A stretch of DNA of 15,102 nt from CAYIRQ01 sp964365905. GTDB taxonomy: Bacteria > Patescibacteriota > Gracilibacteria > Peribacterales > Peribacteraceae. The stretch spans positions 1-15,102 of the forward strand of contig CAYIRQ010000020.1 in assembly GCA_964365905.1 (NCBI GenBank), given 5' to 3'. This document shows positions 1-5,954 of the stretch, piece by piece (position 1 is the first letter of the stretch; each line of letters opens with the position of its first letter). A program made the position numbers and the translations under genes. The notes below the pieces were generated by a model that worked only from the letters and a program-made list of their open reading frames with translations, was not told the origin of the DNA and made no database searches.

Positions 1-315
1 TGCGATATTTGCTGGACAACCGGCGTGCGGCTGGACGTTCGCGTGCTCGCAGCGGAAGAGTTTCTTTGCTCGTTCTATTGCCAGAGTTTCCACAACATCA
101 GTGAATTCCTGCCCACCGTAGTAGCGGCGCCCCGGATATCCCTCGCTGTATTTATTATTAAAGACCGTCCCCATCATTTCGAGCACTGCCGGTGAAATGT
201 AGTTTTCGGACGCAATGAGCTCCACCCCCTCCCACTGCCGCCGCATTTCTCCCATCAGCGCCTTATACGCATCAGGGTCGGCAAGCTTCAGATCATCGAA
301 CGTGAACATGGCCAT
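1..315 (-). CDS. glyA: Serine hydroxymethyltransferase, N-terminal 105 residues (runs off left edge)
   Basis: This PLP enzyme interconverts serine and glycine while loading one carbon onto tetrahydrofolate in the cytoplasm. The visible N-terminus carries the family blocks ELIASENYISPAVLE, NNKYSEGYPGRRYYGG and ANVQPHAGCPANIA, in the order and spacing of GlyA. The last block is usually HSGSxAN, so Ser-to-Ala and Ser-to-Cys changes are present near the cofactor site. Two ATGs lie six bases apart (315 and 309); the second gives MFTFDDLK. The remainder, including the PLP lysine, lies beyond the left edge. The downstream neighbour in the same orientation (upstream in transcription) is 5-formyltetrahydrofolate cyclo-ligase, which repairs the dead-end folate that this enzyme produces as a side reaction. 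The two genes are 189 bp apart, so glyA probably has its own promoter. Confidence 0.95.
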   Translation of the reverse strand, partial: MAMFTFDDLKLADPDAYKALMGEMRRQWEGVELIASENYISPAVLEMMGTVFNNKYSEGYPGRRYYGGQEFTDVVETLAIERAKKLFRCEHANVQPHAGCPANIA

Positions 316-350
316 AGCTTAGCGCTGGAAAGGTCAAAACCCAAATTGTA
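316..350 (-). promoter_or_regulatory. Candidate glyA promoter(s)
   Basis: Two alternatives are visible. A good -10 hexamer TACAAT lies at 350..345, giving a leader of roughly 25-30 nt. A weaker pair, TTGGGT (344..339) and TAAGCT (321..316) with 17-bp spacing, would start transcription almost at the ATG at 309. The second fits the very short leaders of the other genes here, but its hexamers are poor. The rest of the 316-504 gap holds only a weak 6-bp-stem hairpin at 398-416 without a T-run. Confidence 0.35.
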
Positions 351-504
351 ATTCCAAACAATTCTTCATTTCCACTCCCTGTTCACCGAAGACCGCCCGT
401 CAGTCGAGTCCTGACGAGTCACCGTTCCTTCCGATCTCCGGACAGGATGTTATGATGTTTCGATACACTGGAACATGTGCCGCAGGTCACAAGGAAAAAA
501 TTAT

Positions 505-1089
505 TCACTCTCTGCCGCCAGTTTCAATGACTCCTCTTGCCGTGACAATCGCGTCCACTTTCTCGTCGTGCGGCTCAATCGGCACCTCTTGCACGATCTG
601 GCATTCGAAGGCTGTGCCAAACAACTTCGTTGCGGGATTGTCGGAACGCTGCTTCCGGATCCAAATGTCGTATCCCCCATTCCCCCGCCCCAGGCGATTC
701 CCCTTGCGGTCAAACGCCCGGCCGGGAATCAGGGCTATCTGAAGTTTGGAACTTTCGAGAAGCGGAGCATCCGCCAATGGCTCGGGAATATTGAACACCC
801 CCCGCGCAAGTTGCAGATGAGGAATCCGACGAAACACCATGTCCCCCTTCCCGACGCGCGGGAGATAGATGTGATGTCCATCACGGAGAAGATCCGTAAG
901 CAGGGGCTTCACATCGGCTTCGTCTTTCAGGGGATAATATGCAGCAATGACCTGGGGTTCCCGGGGCATGAGATCATGGAGACGCCGGCAGAGACTTCTG
1001 CTTTCTGCAGCAAGCTCTTCGCTCGAAAATGAAAGCAGACGATGCCGAATGTCCTCACGAAGCTGGGATTTTTGGCTGGCGCTATCCAT
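505..1089 (-). CDS. ygfA: 5-formyltetrahydrofolate cyclo-ligase
   Basis: This enzyme converts 5-formyl-THF to 5,10-methenyl-THF with ATP hydrolysis, returning the folate trapped by GlyA side chemistry to the active pool. It has 194 residues, the usual length. The hallmark glycine-rich segment lies at residues 121-141 (IPGRAFDRKGNRLGRG followed by NGGYD); the usual version ends GYYDR, so the end is slightly divergent. The N-terminal basic helix (KSQLREDIRHRL) and AAYYPLKDEADVKPLL also fit. The ATG at 1089 is chosen because a TACAAT hexamer ends 8 nt upstream; there is no Shine-Dalgarno. dnaX lies upstream, with its stop only 36 bp away inside a palindrome, so read-through from dnaX is possible as well. 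The gene ends 189 bp before glyA. Confidence 0.93.
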   Translation of the reverse strand: MDSASQKSQLREDIRHRLLSFSSEELAAESRSLCRRLHDLMPREPQVIAAYYPLKDEADVKPLLTDLLRDGHHIYLPRVGKGDMVFRRIPHLQLARGVFNIPEPLADAPLLESSKLQIALIPGRAFDRKGNRLGRGNGGYDIWIRKQRSDNPATKLFGTAFECQIVQEVPIEPHDEKVDAIVTARGVIETGGRE

Positions 1090-1097
1090 GCACCCCC

Positions 1098-1126
1098 ATT
1101 GTAGAGACGCGCCGCCGGCGCGTCTC
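1098..1126 (-). promoter_or_regulatory. Promoter of the cyclo-ligase gene, overlapping a palindromic repeat
   Basis: On the minus strand, TACAAT (1103..1098, 5 of 6 to TATAAT) stands 17 bp from GAGACG (1126..1121, GAC core of a -35). The -10 ends 8 nt before the ATG at 1089, implying a leaderless or near-leaderless mRNA. Half of the -10 and all of the -35 are bases of the 1101-1129 palindrome. Confidence 0.5.
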
Positions 1127-1129
1127 TAC
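1101..1129. repeat. 29-bp palindromic repeat (13-bp arms, 3-nt loop)
   Basis: Perfect arms GTAGAGACGCGCC and GGCGCGTCTCTAC flank GCC. No T-run follows on either strand, so it is not a classical terminator. It contains the TAG stop of dnaX (1126-1128) and edges the -10 of the next gene. It looks like a member of a dispersed palindromic family, as judged by form; no second copy lies in this window. Confidence 0.8.
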
Positions 1130-2619
1130 CTTCCAAAAATCTCCGCCACCGCCTCCGCCATATTCACTTCTTTGCTATCTGCGGGGAGGACGGGGGCCAC
1201 AGACTCCTCCCGAAGAACACACTGAAGATGCACTGACGCAGAAAAACGCTCGGAGAGAAGACGTTCCACCTCGCGGCTCGCCTTGGGATCGGTCACTTTC
1301 TCGCGATGAAACTGCGAGGAAAAGGCGATGGTCACCGTCCCTTTCTCGACGGACTGGATGATGGCGTCTTTGAGAGAAATGCGAACGGAGGCAAAGGGGA
1401 TATTTTCGAGAATACCCTTCCAAACCTCCTTCACGCTCGTCAGTGTTATTTCTTCCGCAAGGAACGTTGCCGGAGGACTCGGGGCCTCCTGCGATGCGCC
1501 CTCGTGCCGTAGTGTTTCTTTCGCTTGTGCAGGTGCGCTTTCCGCCTTTTCTTCCTTTTCCTTCGATGTCTTTTCAGCGCGATTGTTCTTCGGTCGTTCC
1601 TTCCCTTTCCCGTCCCCTTCCTGCAAACAGAGACCCACAAGCGCAGCCTCGAGCGCCACTTCCGGCACGGGAGAGACGCGCAGATCTCTGAGTGCCTGGA
1701 AAATCGCATCCATACGGGCAATCGCGGGTGCAATCTCTTCTCCCGCCCCGATCCGATCGTGCAGATCCCGCCGCGTGCGCGCGAGGAGTTGCCGGAGAAA
1801 CACCTCGAGCGCAACCCCTCGCTCCTGGAGAGCCGCCGTAATGCCAAGAACGGTCCCGCGATCCTGTGCCTCGAGTGCCGACCAGAGATTCTCCACTTCT
1901 TCTTCGACGCTCTCTCCGATGCGGAGGCGCACGTCTTCCTCCGTCACTTTCCCAAGAGATGCGAGCTGCTCGAGGAGCGCGATCGCATCGCGCATGCCCC
2001 CCTGCACATGGCGCGCGATCGCCCGGAGCGCACCGCGCTCCACGGTAATGCGCTCTTTGTCCGCGATGATCTGAAGGCCACGGACAATGTCTTCATCGCC
2101 GACGTTGCGGAAGGGAAACCGCTGGCACCGCGACTGGATCGTCTCGGGCACTTTGTGCAGCTCCGTAGTCGCAAGGATGAAATAGGCATGGTCCGGTGGT
2201 TCCTCCAACGTCTTCAAAAGCGCATTGAACGCCTCCTTCGTCATCATGTGCACTTCATCAATGATGTAAACTTTCGCGGAGGCCACAGTCGGCGCGAACT
2301 GCACTTTCTCCTTGAGATCGCGCACATCATCAATCTGCCGATTCGTTGCAGCATCGATCTCGATGAGATCGACGAGCGTGCCCTCCTCCACCCCTTTCAG
2401 AATCTGCTGCTGCAGCTTCTCGTCTTTCGTTTTCCGGATGAGGAGAATCTTCGCAAGAATGCGGGCAACGGACGTTTTTCCGGTTCCGCGCGGCCCAAAG
2501 AAGAGGTAGGCATGGACAAGCTGATCCCGGGAAACGGCATGCTCGAGCGTCGTCACGATGTGATCCTGTCCGAGCACATCGGCGAAGCTCTTCGGGCGAT
2601 ACGTCAGGTAGAGACTCAC
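1126..2619 (-). CDS. dnaX: DNA polymerase III subunit gamma/tau, without zinc module
   Basis: ATPase of the clamp-loader complex that opens the beta clamp and ties it to the replicase. It has 497 residues. Walker A GPRGTGKT is at 42-49, DExx box IIDEVHM at 119-125, sensor 1 ATTE at 150-153, and the SRC arginine finger at 163-165. A lid and collar region follows, then a Lys/Glu-rich linker (about 340-390), then a C-terminal domain beginning near TSVKEVWKGIL. In most bacteria four cysteines bind zinc just after Walker A; here that stretch (about 57-85) has none. The start is GTG at 2619, giving the canonical MSLYLTYRPKSF; no Shine-Dalgarno is seen. The stop falls inside the 1101-1129 palindrome. 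Its promoter is shared with the divergent kinase gene. Confidence 0.96.
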   Translation of the reverse strand: MSLYLTYRPKSFADVLGQDHIVTTLEHAVSRDQLVHAYLFFGPRGTGKTSVARILAKILLIRKTKDEKLQQQILKGVEEGTLVDLIEIDAATNRQIDDVRDLKEKVQFAPTVASAKVYIIDEVHMMTKEAFNALLKTLEEPPDHAYFILATTELHKVPETIQSRCQRFPFRNVGDEDIVRGLQIIADKERITVERGALRAIARHVQGGMRDAIALLEQLASLGKVTEEDVRLRIGESVEEEVENLWSALEAQDRGTVLGITAALQERGVALEVFLRQLLARTRRDLHDRIGAGEEIAPAIARMDAIFQALRDLRVSPVPEVALEAALVGLCLQEGDGKGKERPKNNRAEKTSKEKEEKAESAPAQAKETLRHEGASQEAPSPPATFLAEEITLTSVKEVWKGILENIPFASVRISLKDAIIQSVEKGTVTIAFSSQFHREKVTDPKASREVERLLSERFSASVHLQCVLREESVAPVLPADSKEVNMAEAVAEIFGR

Positions 2620-2648
2620 TTGTACTGAGGGGATCGAAGTATGAGGAT

Positions 2649-2666
2649 TTCTATGGTATCATAGAA
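2649..2666. promoter_or_regulatory. Overlapping divergent promoters in a small palindrome
   Basis: The 18-bp inverted repeat TTCTATG-GTAT-CATAGAA holds an extended -10 on each strand: TGG TATCAT (2654-2662, plus, toward the kinase) and TGA TACCAT (2661..2653, minus, toward dnaX). On the plus side an AGAAGGAA stretch (2663-2670) could act as a weak ribosome site before the ATG at 2681. The two -10s overlap, so transcription in the two directions should compete. Confidence 0.55.
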
Positions 2667-2680
2667 GGAAATAAACACCG

Positions 2681-4111
2681 ATGACCTTTCACGAGATTTC
2701 ACATCTTCTGCAAAGAAATGCGCGCACGCTCCTGCTCGCGTGCCTCGTGCTGCTCTTCGGGACGGCCCTTGGCGGTTACTTCTTCGTGCAGGGACGTTCC
2801 ATCATGGAAGCAGAACTCAAGGAACGCTTACGCACGACGGTTGCCGTTGCGGCGGAACAATTCGACGCCGAGGCCATACGAGTCATCCGCGATCGATCGG
2901 ATATGACAACGCCCGCATTTCGTAAAATCGTCTCGCAGCTCCGTCGCATTCGTGAAAGCATCCCAAACATTCGCTATGCCTACATTATGCGACAAACGGG
3001 AAATCCCCTGCAGCCGGTGTTCGTCGCGGATGCCGATTCTCTTGCGAGTCTCTCTGAACTCGATGAAGACGGAGACGGCGTCGTGAGTGACGACGAGGAA
3101 GCATCGTATCCCGGTGACCTCTACGAGGCGACTGATGCACCCGTGCTCCAGCACGAAGCATTCGAACATCCGTCCGTGGACAAGGACATCACGATCGATC
3201 AGTGGGGATCCTGGATCTCGAGCTATGCACCTATTCGGGATGCCCGGGGGAATGTCGTCGCCACGCTCGGCATCGATATGGGGGCAGAAGACTTCCTGAC
3301 GCTCTCGCAGCGCATCTTTTCTCCCATCGCTCTCCTTCTCGTCATCCTCGCAGGAAGTTCACTCGCGAGCGTCGTCTACCTTCACATCCGGAGGCAGCAG
3401 TTTGAGTCTCTGCAGAAATTGGACGCTGAGCGCACGGCACTCATCGCCCTTGCATCCCACGAGCTTGGGACGCCTCTCTCCATCTTCAAGTGGTGGATGG
3501 AGATCCTGTGCGAAAAAGCCGAGGGGAGCGACGATATCCGCGAAGTGAGCACGCAGCTTGAGGAGGGAATCGAACGGATGGAGAAGATTATTTCAACCCT
3601 GCGGAAAGCGCGCTACCTCATGGAGGACAAAGTCGAGTATCAGGCAATCGCCACCTCCCTTCGGGAAATCATCGAAGCCGTGGTCGATGAATTTTCCGTT
3701 CGCTTGCAGCACCGACATCAGAAGATCGTCCTTTCGTTCGATCACGGCAATGAGAATGTGTGGATTGACCGTGAACTCATCTCCGGAGTGATTCGCGAAC
3801 TCATCGAGAACGCCGTGAACTATTCGCCTGAGGGAGGAACCATCACCATCCGTACGGAGCACAGAGGGAAGTTCGTGGAGGTGAGCGTCAAGGATACGGG
3901 CTACGGGATCCCTGTGGCAGACCTTCCCCGCCTCTTCCAGAAGCTCAGTCGTGGCGGGAATGCCGCGAAGTATAAGCCGAAGGGCACGGGCATGGGCCTC
4001 TTCCTCGCGAAGAATGTCGTGGAGAAAGCAGGAGGGACGATTGCCCTGGAAAGCAAGGAAGGGAAGGGAACGACCGTGAGATTTACACTGCCGCTCACGA
4101 ATAAGGCATAA
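2681..4111 (+). CDS. Membrane sensor histidine kinase with EF-hand-like sensor loop
   Basis: Two-component sensor of 476 residues. Membrane helix 1 is at about 16-37 and helix 2 at about 213-235. Between them is an extracytoplasmic PDC/Cache-like sensor of about 170 residues that ends with SYAPIRDARGNVVATLGIDM. The sensor contains DEDGDGVVSDDE (128-139), a textbook EF-hand calcium loop (D1, D3, D5, G6, hydrophobic 8, E12). A cytoplasmic HisKA domain has the phospho-acceptor His260 in SHELGTPLS, where the usual Arg is Gly. The HATPase domain shows the N box (ELIENAVNYS, 373-382), G1 (DTGYGIP, 405-411) and G2 (KGTGMGLFLA, 434-443). No response regulator lies nearby, so it is an orphan. A calcium signal is inference from the loop alone. 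Confidence 0.93.
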   Translation: MTFHEISHLLQRNARTLLLACLVLLFGTALGGYFFVQGRSIMEAELKERLRTTVAVAAEQFDAEAIRVIRDRSDMTTPAFRKIVSQLRRIRESIPNIRYAYIMRQTGNPLQPVFVADADSLASLSELDEDGDGVVSDDEEASYPGDLYEATDAPVLQHEAFEHPSVDKDITIDQWGSWISSYAPIRDARGNVVATLGIDMGAEDFLTLSQRIFSPIALLLVILAGSSLASVVYLHIRRQQFESLQKLDAERTALIALASHELGTPLSIFKWWMEILCEKAEGSDDIREVSTQLEEGIERMEKIISTLRKARYLMEDKVEYQAIATSLREIIEAVVDEFSVRLQHRHQKIVLSFDHGNENVWIDRELISGVIRELIENAVNYSPEGGTITIRTEHRGKFVEVSVKDTGYGIPVADLPRLFQKLSRGGNAAKYKPKGTGMGLFLAKNVVEKAGGTIALESKEGKGTTVRFTLPLTNKA

Positions 4112-4142
4112 CACGTCAGATTGAAAACAGGGAATTTCTCTG

Positions 4143-4148
4143 TATGCT
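4143..4148 (+). promoter_or_regulatory. -10 of the DsbA-like lipoprotein gene
   Basis: TATGCT ends 10 nt before the ATG at 4159. A further in-frame ATG at 4144 lies inside this hexamer and would be upstream of the transcript start, which supports 4159 as the start codon. No clear -35 was found. Confidence 0.4.
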
Positions 4149-4158
4149 ATTTTCCGCT

Positions 4159-4749
4159 ATGAAGAAACCCTCATTATTCCTCGCAACCTTTCTCTTCCTC
4201 GCCGCCTGCGTCAGCAAGGAAGGCTTATCGGCCGAATCCTCGAAAACTCCGACGGGAAATCCGAACTCTTCCATCGTCGTCATCGAGTACGGCGATCTCC
4301 AGTGCCCCGCGTGCAAAGGAGCCGAGACGACGATCGTGAAGCCTCTCCTCGAGAAATATGGAAACGTCATCCGCTACGAGTTTCGCCATTTCCCGCTCCG
4401 GCAGATCCACGCCTTCGCGCAGGAAGCAGCGGAAGCCGCGGAGTGCGCCGCCGATCAGGGAAAGTTCTGGGAATTCGTTCGCAATACCTACGAGAATCAG
4501 GAGAAGCTCTCCCGCAAAGATCTTCTCGCGCGCGCAGAAACGGTGGGCGTCGCCGATACCGGGCTCTTCGCGCGGTGCATGAAGTCACGCATCAAGCGCG
4601 ACGCCGTGCAGAAGGAGTATGAGGAAGGGCTGGAGCGCGGGGTGAACTCCACTCCCACGTTCTTCGTGAATGACACGAAAGTTGAGCGAAATACCATCGA
4701 TGCGATCAGCGCGGCGATTGAAGAAAGAGTAGGAGCGCAGAAGTTATAA
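4159..4749 (+). CDS. DsbA-family thiol-disulfide oxidoreductase, lipoprotein
   Basis: Predicted to form or exchange disulfides in proteins outside the cytoplasmic membrane. From the ATG at 4159 it has 196 residues. It starts with a lipoprotein signal (KK, hydrophobic SLFLATFLFL, lipobox LAAC with Cys17), then a linker, then a thioredoxin fold with active site CPAC (49-52) in DLQCPACKGAE. The cis-proline motif STPTFFVN is at about 164-171. An extra cysteine pair (Cys96 in AECAADQGKFWE, Cys140 in ARCMKS) is common in this thioredoxin_4/DsbA-like group. The 4144 ATG would add MLFSA, which spoils a normal signal peptide start. It follows the kinase by 47 bp but appears to have its own promoter. 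No DsbB or VKOR partner is in view. Confidence 0.9.
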   Translation: MKKPSLFLATFLFLAACVSKEGLSAESSKTPTGNPNSSIVVIEYGDLQCPACKGAETTIVKPLLEKYGNVIRYEFRHFPLRQIHAFAQEAAEAAECAADQGKFWEFVRNTYENQEKLSRKDLLARAETVGVADTGLFARCMKSRIKRDAVQKEYEEGLERGVNSTPTFFVNDTKVERNTIDAISAAIEERVGAQKL

Positions 4750-4752
4750 GTA

Positions 4753-4797
4753 TGGTTCGAGGCTCGCACCTCACCATGACATAGCTCACCATGACAT
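4753..4797. repeat. Dispersed-repeat fragment with a 13-bp direct repeat
   Basis: TGGTTCGAGGCTCG (4753-4766) matches 13 of 14 bases of 9394-9407. It is followed by two copies of CTCACCATGACAT (4770-4782 and 4785-4797). The block fills the gap between two converging genes (stops at 4749 and 4800). The string ACCTCACCAT occurs again at 14620-14629 beside the broken tRNA copy. Confidence 0.5.
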
Positions 4798-4799
4798 TG

Positions 4800-5189
4800 C
4801 TACCCTCCTAGCTTCTCCGCTGCAACAAGCAGGAGAATCCCCATTCCGATCGCGAGAGCTCCGTGCAATCTCCGCATGAAGTCTTGCGCGAGGAAGCGGC
4901 GAACCATGCGCGCGCGCCATGCCGGCGCATACAGGAGCACGAGACTTTTGAGCGTGACGAGCCATGCCATGAGTCGAACGAGGCCAGCAATGTCCGTTCC
5001 TACCGTGTAATCAGTGCGCAAAACCAGGAACGAAAACATGAAAAAGACAAAACCGATGAAGCGCACCAGCATGTCTTCCTCAAGTGTCCGAAAGATCCAC
5101 GCGGTTGTACGTTCAGGAAAGAGAAACTGTGGAATACCAATGAAAAGCGGGGCAAAGCCGATGATGAAAGCATAGGTGGAAAGAGGCAT
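4800..5189 (-). CDS. Small four-helix membrane protein of unknown function
   Basis: I do not recognise a family. The 129 residues form about four hydrophobic segments: FIIGFAPLFIGIPQFLF near the N-terminus, RFIGFVFFMFSFLVL, LVRLMAWLVTLKSLVLLYA, and the C-terminal GALAIGMGILLLVAA. A basic loop (WRARMVRRFLAQDFMRRLHG) before the last helix is probably cytoplasmic. The ATG at 5189 is supported by TATGCT ending 6 nt upstream. It lies 37 bp downstream of the DM13 lipoprotein gene on the same strand, so the two may also be read together. Even amino-acid use and the membrane pattern make it a credible gene. Confidence 0.75.
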   Translation of the reverse strand: MPLSTYAFIIGFAPLFIGIPQFLFPERTTAWIFRTLEEDMLVRFIGFVFFMFSFLVLRTDYTVGTDIAGLVRLMAWLVTLKSLVLLYAPAWRARMVRRFLAQDFMRRLHGALAIGMGILLLVAAEKLGG

Positions 5190-5195
5190 AACCGA

Positions 5196-5201
5196 AGCAT
5201 A
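5196..5201 (-). promoter_or_regulatory. -10 of the small membrane protein gene
   Basis: TATGCT on the minus strand ends 6 nt before the ATG at 5189. TTGTGG, 16 bp upstream of it, is a possible -35 (TTG core). It lies in the short gap after the DM13 gene stop. Confidence 0.4.
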
Positions 5202-5226
5202 CCGATGCTACAGCGAACCACAATGC

Positions 5227-5856
5227 CTATTCAGATGCGCCCGACTCCACCTTCTTCCGAATCTGCGCATACGCAAGAATGTTCTTCAGAGACAGAGAAG
5301 CAATGACCACCGTGCGGAACCGATCTTGCTCATCTTCGGAGAGCATGCCCACCACATACTCCTCTGCTCCCAGAGCAGTCTTGATCGGACCAAGATCGCG
5401 GATTGCATTACTCCTCAATTCCTCGAGCGTCTGCGGGCCCACGTGTTCCGCGAGATACACATGTATTCCCGGGGCGATGTCAACGTCGAAATCGTTACTG
5501 AAGTAGAGCATCGTTCCAAGCAGAAGCGCCTCTCCTTTCACATAATGATCGCCTACCGGTCTGAATGCACCCCCCTTTCCCTGATCCTGCTTCTCATGCG
5601 CATCCTTGAGAATACGACGGGACTCCAGGAATGTTTCATCAATCGTGCGAAGCACTTGCGGGTCTTGAATGGGCTCTTTCCGTTCATTCGCCCTGATTTG
5701 GAGCAACGTCACATAGTCGATCATTCCGTCCGCGATCGCTTCCGCGAAAAGCGGATTTCGAAACTTCGCCGTCATGCTGTCATCAGAGATCGAAGCGGCA
5801 CACGCAGCGAGGAGTAGGCTCAGAAGAGCGCCGGAGATGAAAATGCGGAGAGGCAT
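5227..5856 (-). CDS. DM13-domain lipoprotein
   Basis: Exported lipoprotein of 209 residues: signal MPLRIFISGALLSLLLAAC with lipid Cys19. A helical part (about 25-90) is followed by a DM13-like domain (about 95-205). DM13 features seen are GGAFRPVGDHYVKGEALLL, a predicted beta segment LYFSNDFDVDIAPGIHVYLAEH, then LGPIKTALGAEEYVV and TVVIASLSLKNILAYAQI. DM13 domains are proposed to act in extracytoplasmic electron transfer, and many carry a cysteine in the VVIWC strand; here that position is in VVIASLS, so no cysteine is present and redox function is doubtful. The ATG is supported by an extended -10 nine nt upstream. Gene order suggests a small envelope unit with the next membrane protein. Confidence 0.75.
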   Translation of the reverse strand: MPLRIFISGALLSLLLAACAASISDDSMTAKFRNPLFAEAIADGMIDYVTLLQIRANERKEPIQDPQVLRTIDETFLESRRILKDAHEKQDQGKGGAFRPVGDHYVKGEALLLGTMLYFSNDFDVDIAPGIHVYLAEHVGPQTLEELRSNAIRDLGPIKTALGAEEYVVGMLSEDEQDRFRTVVIASLSLKNILAYAQIRKKVESGASE

Positions 5857-5865
5857 GGGAGGGGA

Positions 5866-5874
5866 AGTCTATCA
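5866..5874 (-). promoter_or_regulatory. Extended -10 of the DM13 lipoprotein gene
   Basis: TGA TAGACT on the minus strand ends 9 nt before the ATG at 5856. Its -35 region would fall in the hairpin repeat at 5879-5899. No Shine-Dalgarno lies in the intervening bases. Confidence 0.5.
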
Positions 5875-5878
5875 CATC

Positions 5879-5954
5879 CCTTCTCCCATTGGGAGAAGGT
5901 AAGGATGAGGGGGGGCAAAGCCCCTCACTCTATCTCTCTCCCGCTGGGAGAGAG
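5879..5954. repeat. Cluster of palindromic repeats
   Basis: Three hairpins stand in a row: CCTTCTCCC-ATT-GGGAGAAGG (5879-5899), GGGGC-AAA-GCCCC (5912-5924), and CTCTCTCCC-GCT-GGGAGAGAG (5934-5954). The outer two are variants of one unit, each with a GGATG next to the right arm. The third supplies the last codons and stop (TAG, 5930-5932) of the 714-aa gene. No T-run follows, so a role as terminator is unproven. Confidence 0.7.

Noticed and set aside
398..416. CGTCAG/CTGACG hairpin downstream of the cyclo-ligase as a terminator
   Set aside because: The stem is 6 bp with a 7-nt loop, there is no T-run on either strand, and it is 90 bp from the stop codon.
475..1032. A 185-codon plus-strand open frame
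   Set aside because: It is antisense to the cyclo-ligase, which has clear motifs.
1525..2628. A 367-codon open frame on the plus strand
   Set aside because: It lies fully antisense to dnaX, whose Walker and SRC motifs are unmistakable, and has no family motif of its own.
4126..4142. ACAGGGAA/TTCTCTGT as a terminator after the kinase gene
   Set aside because: The possible stem needs a G-U pair and leaves almost no loop; no T-run follows.
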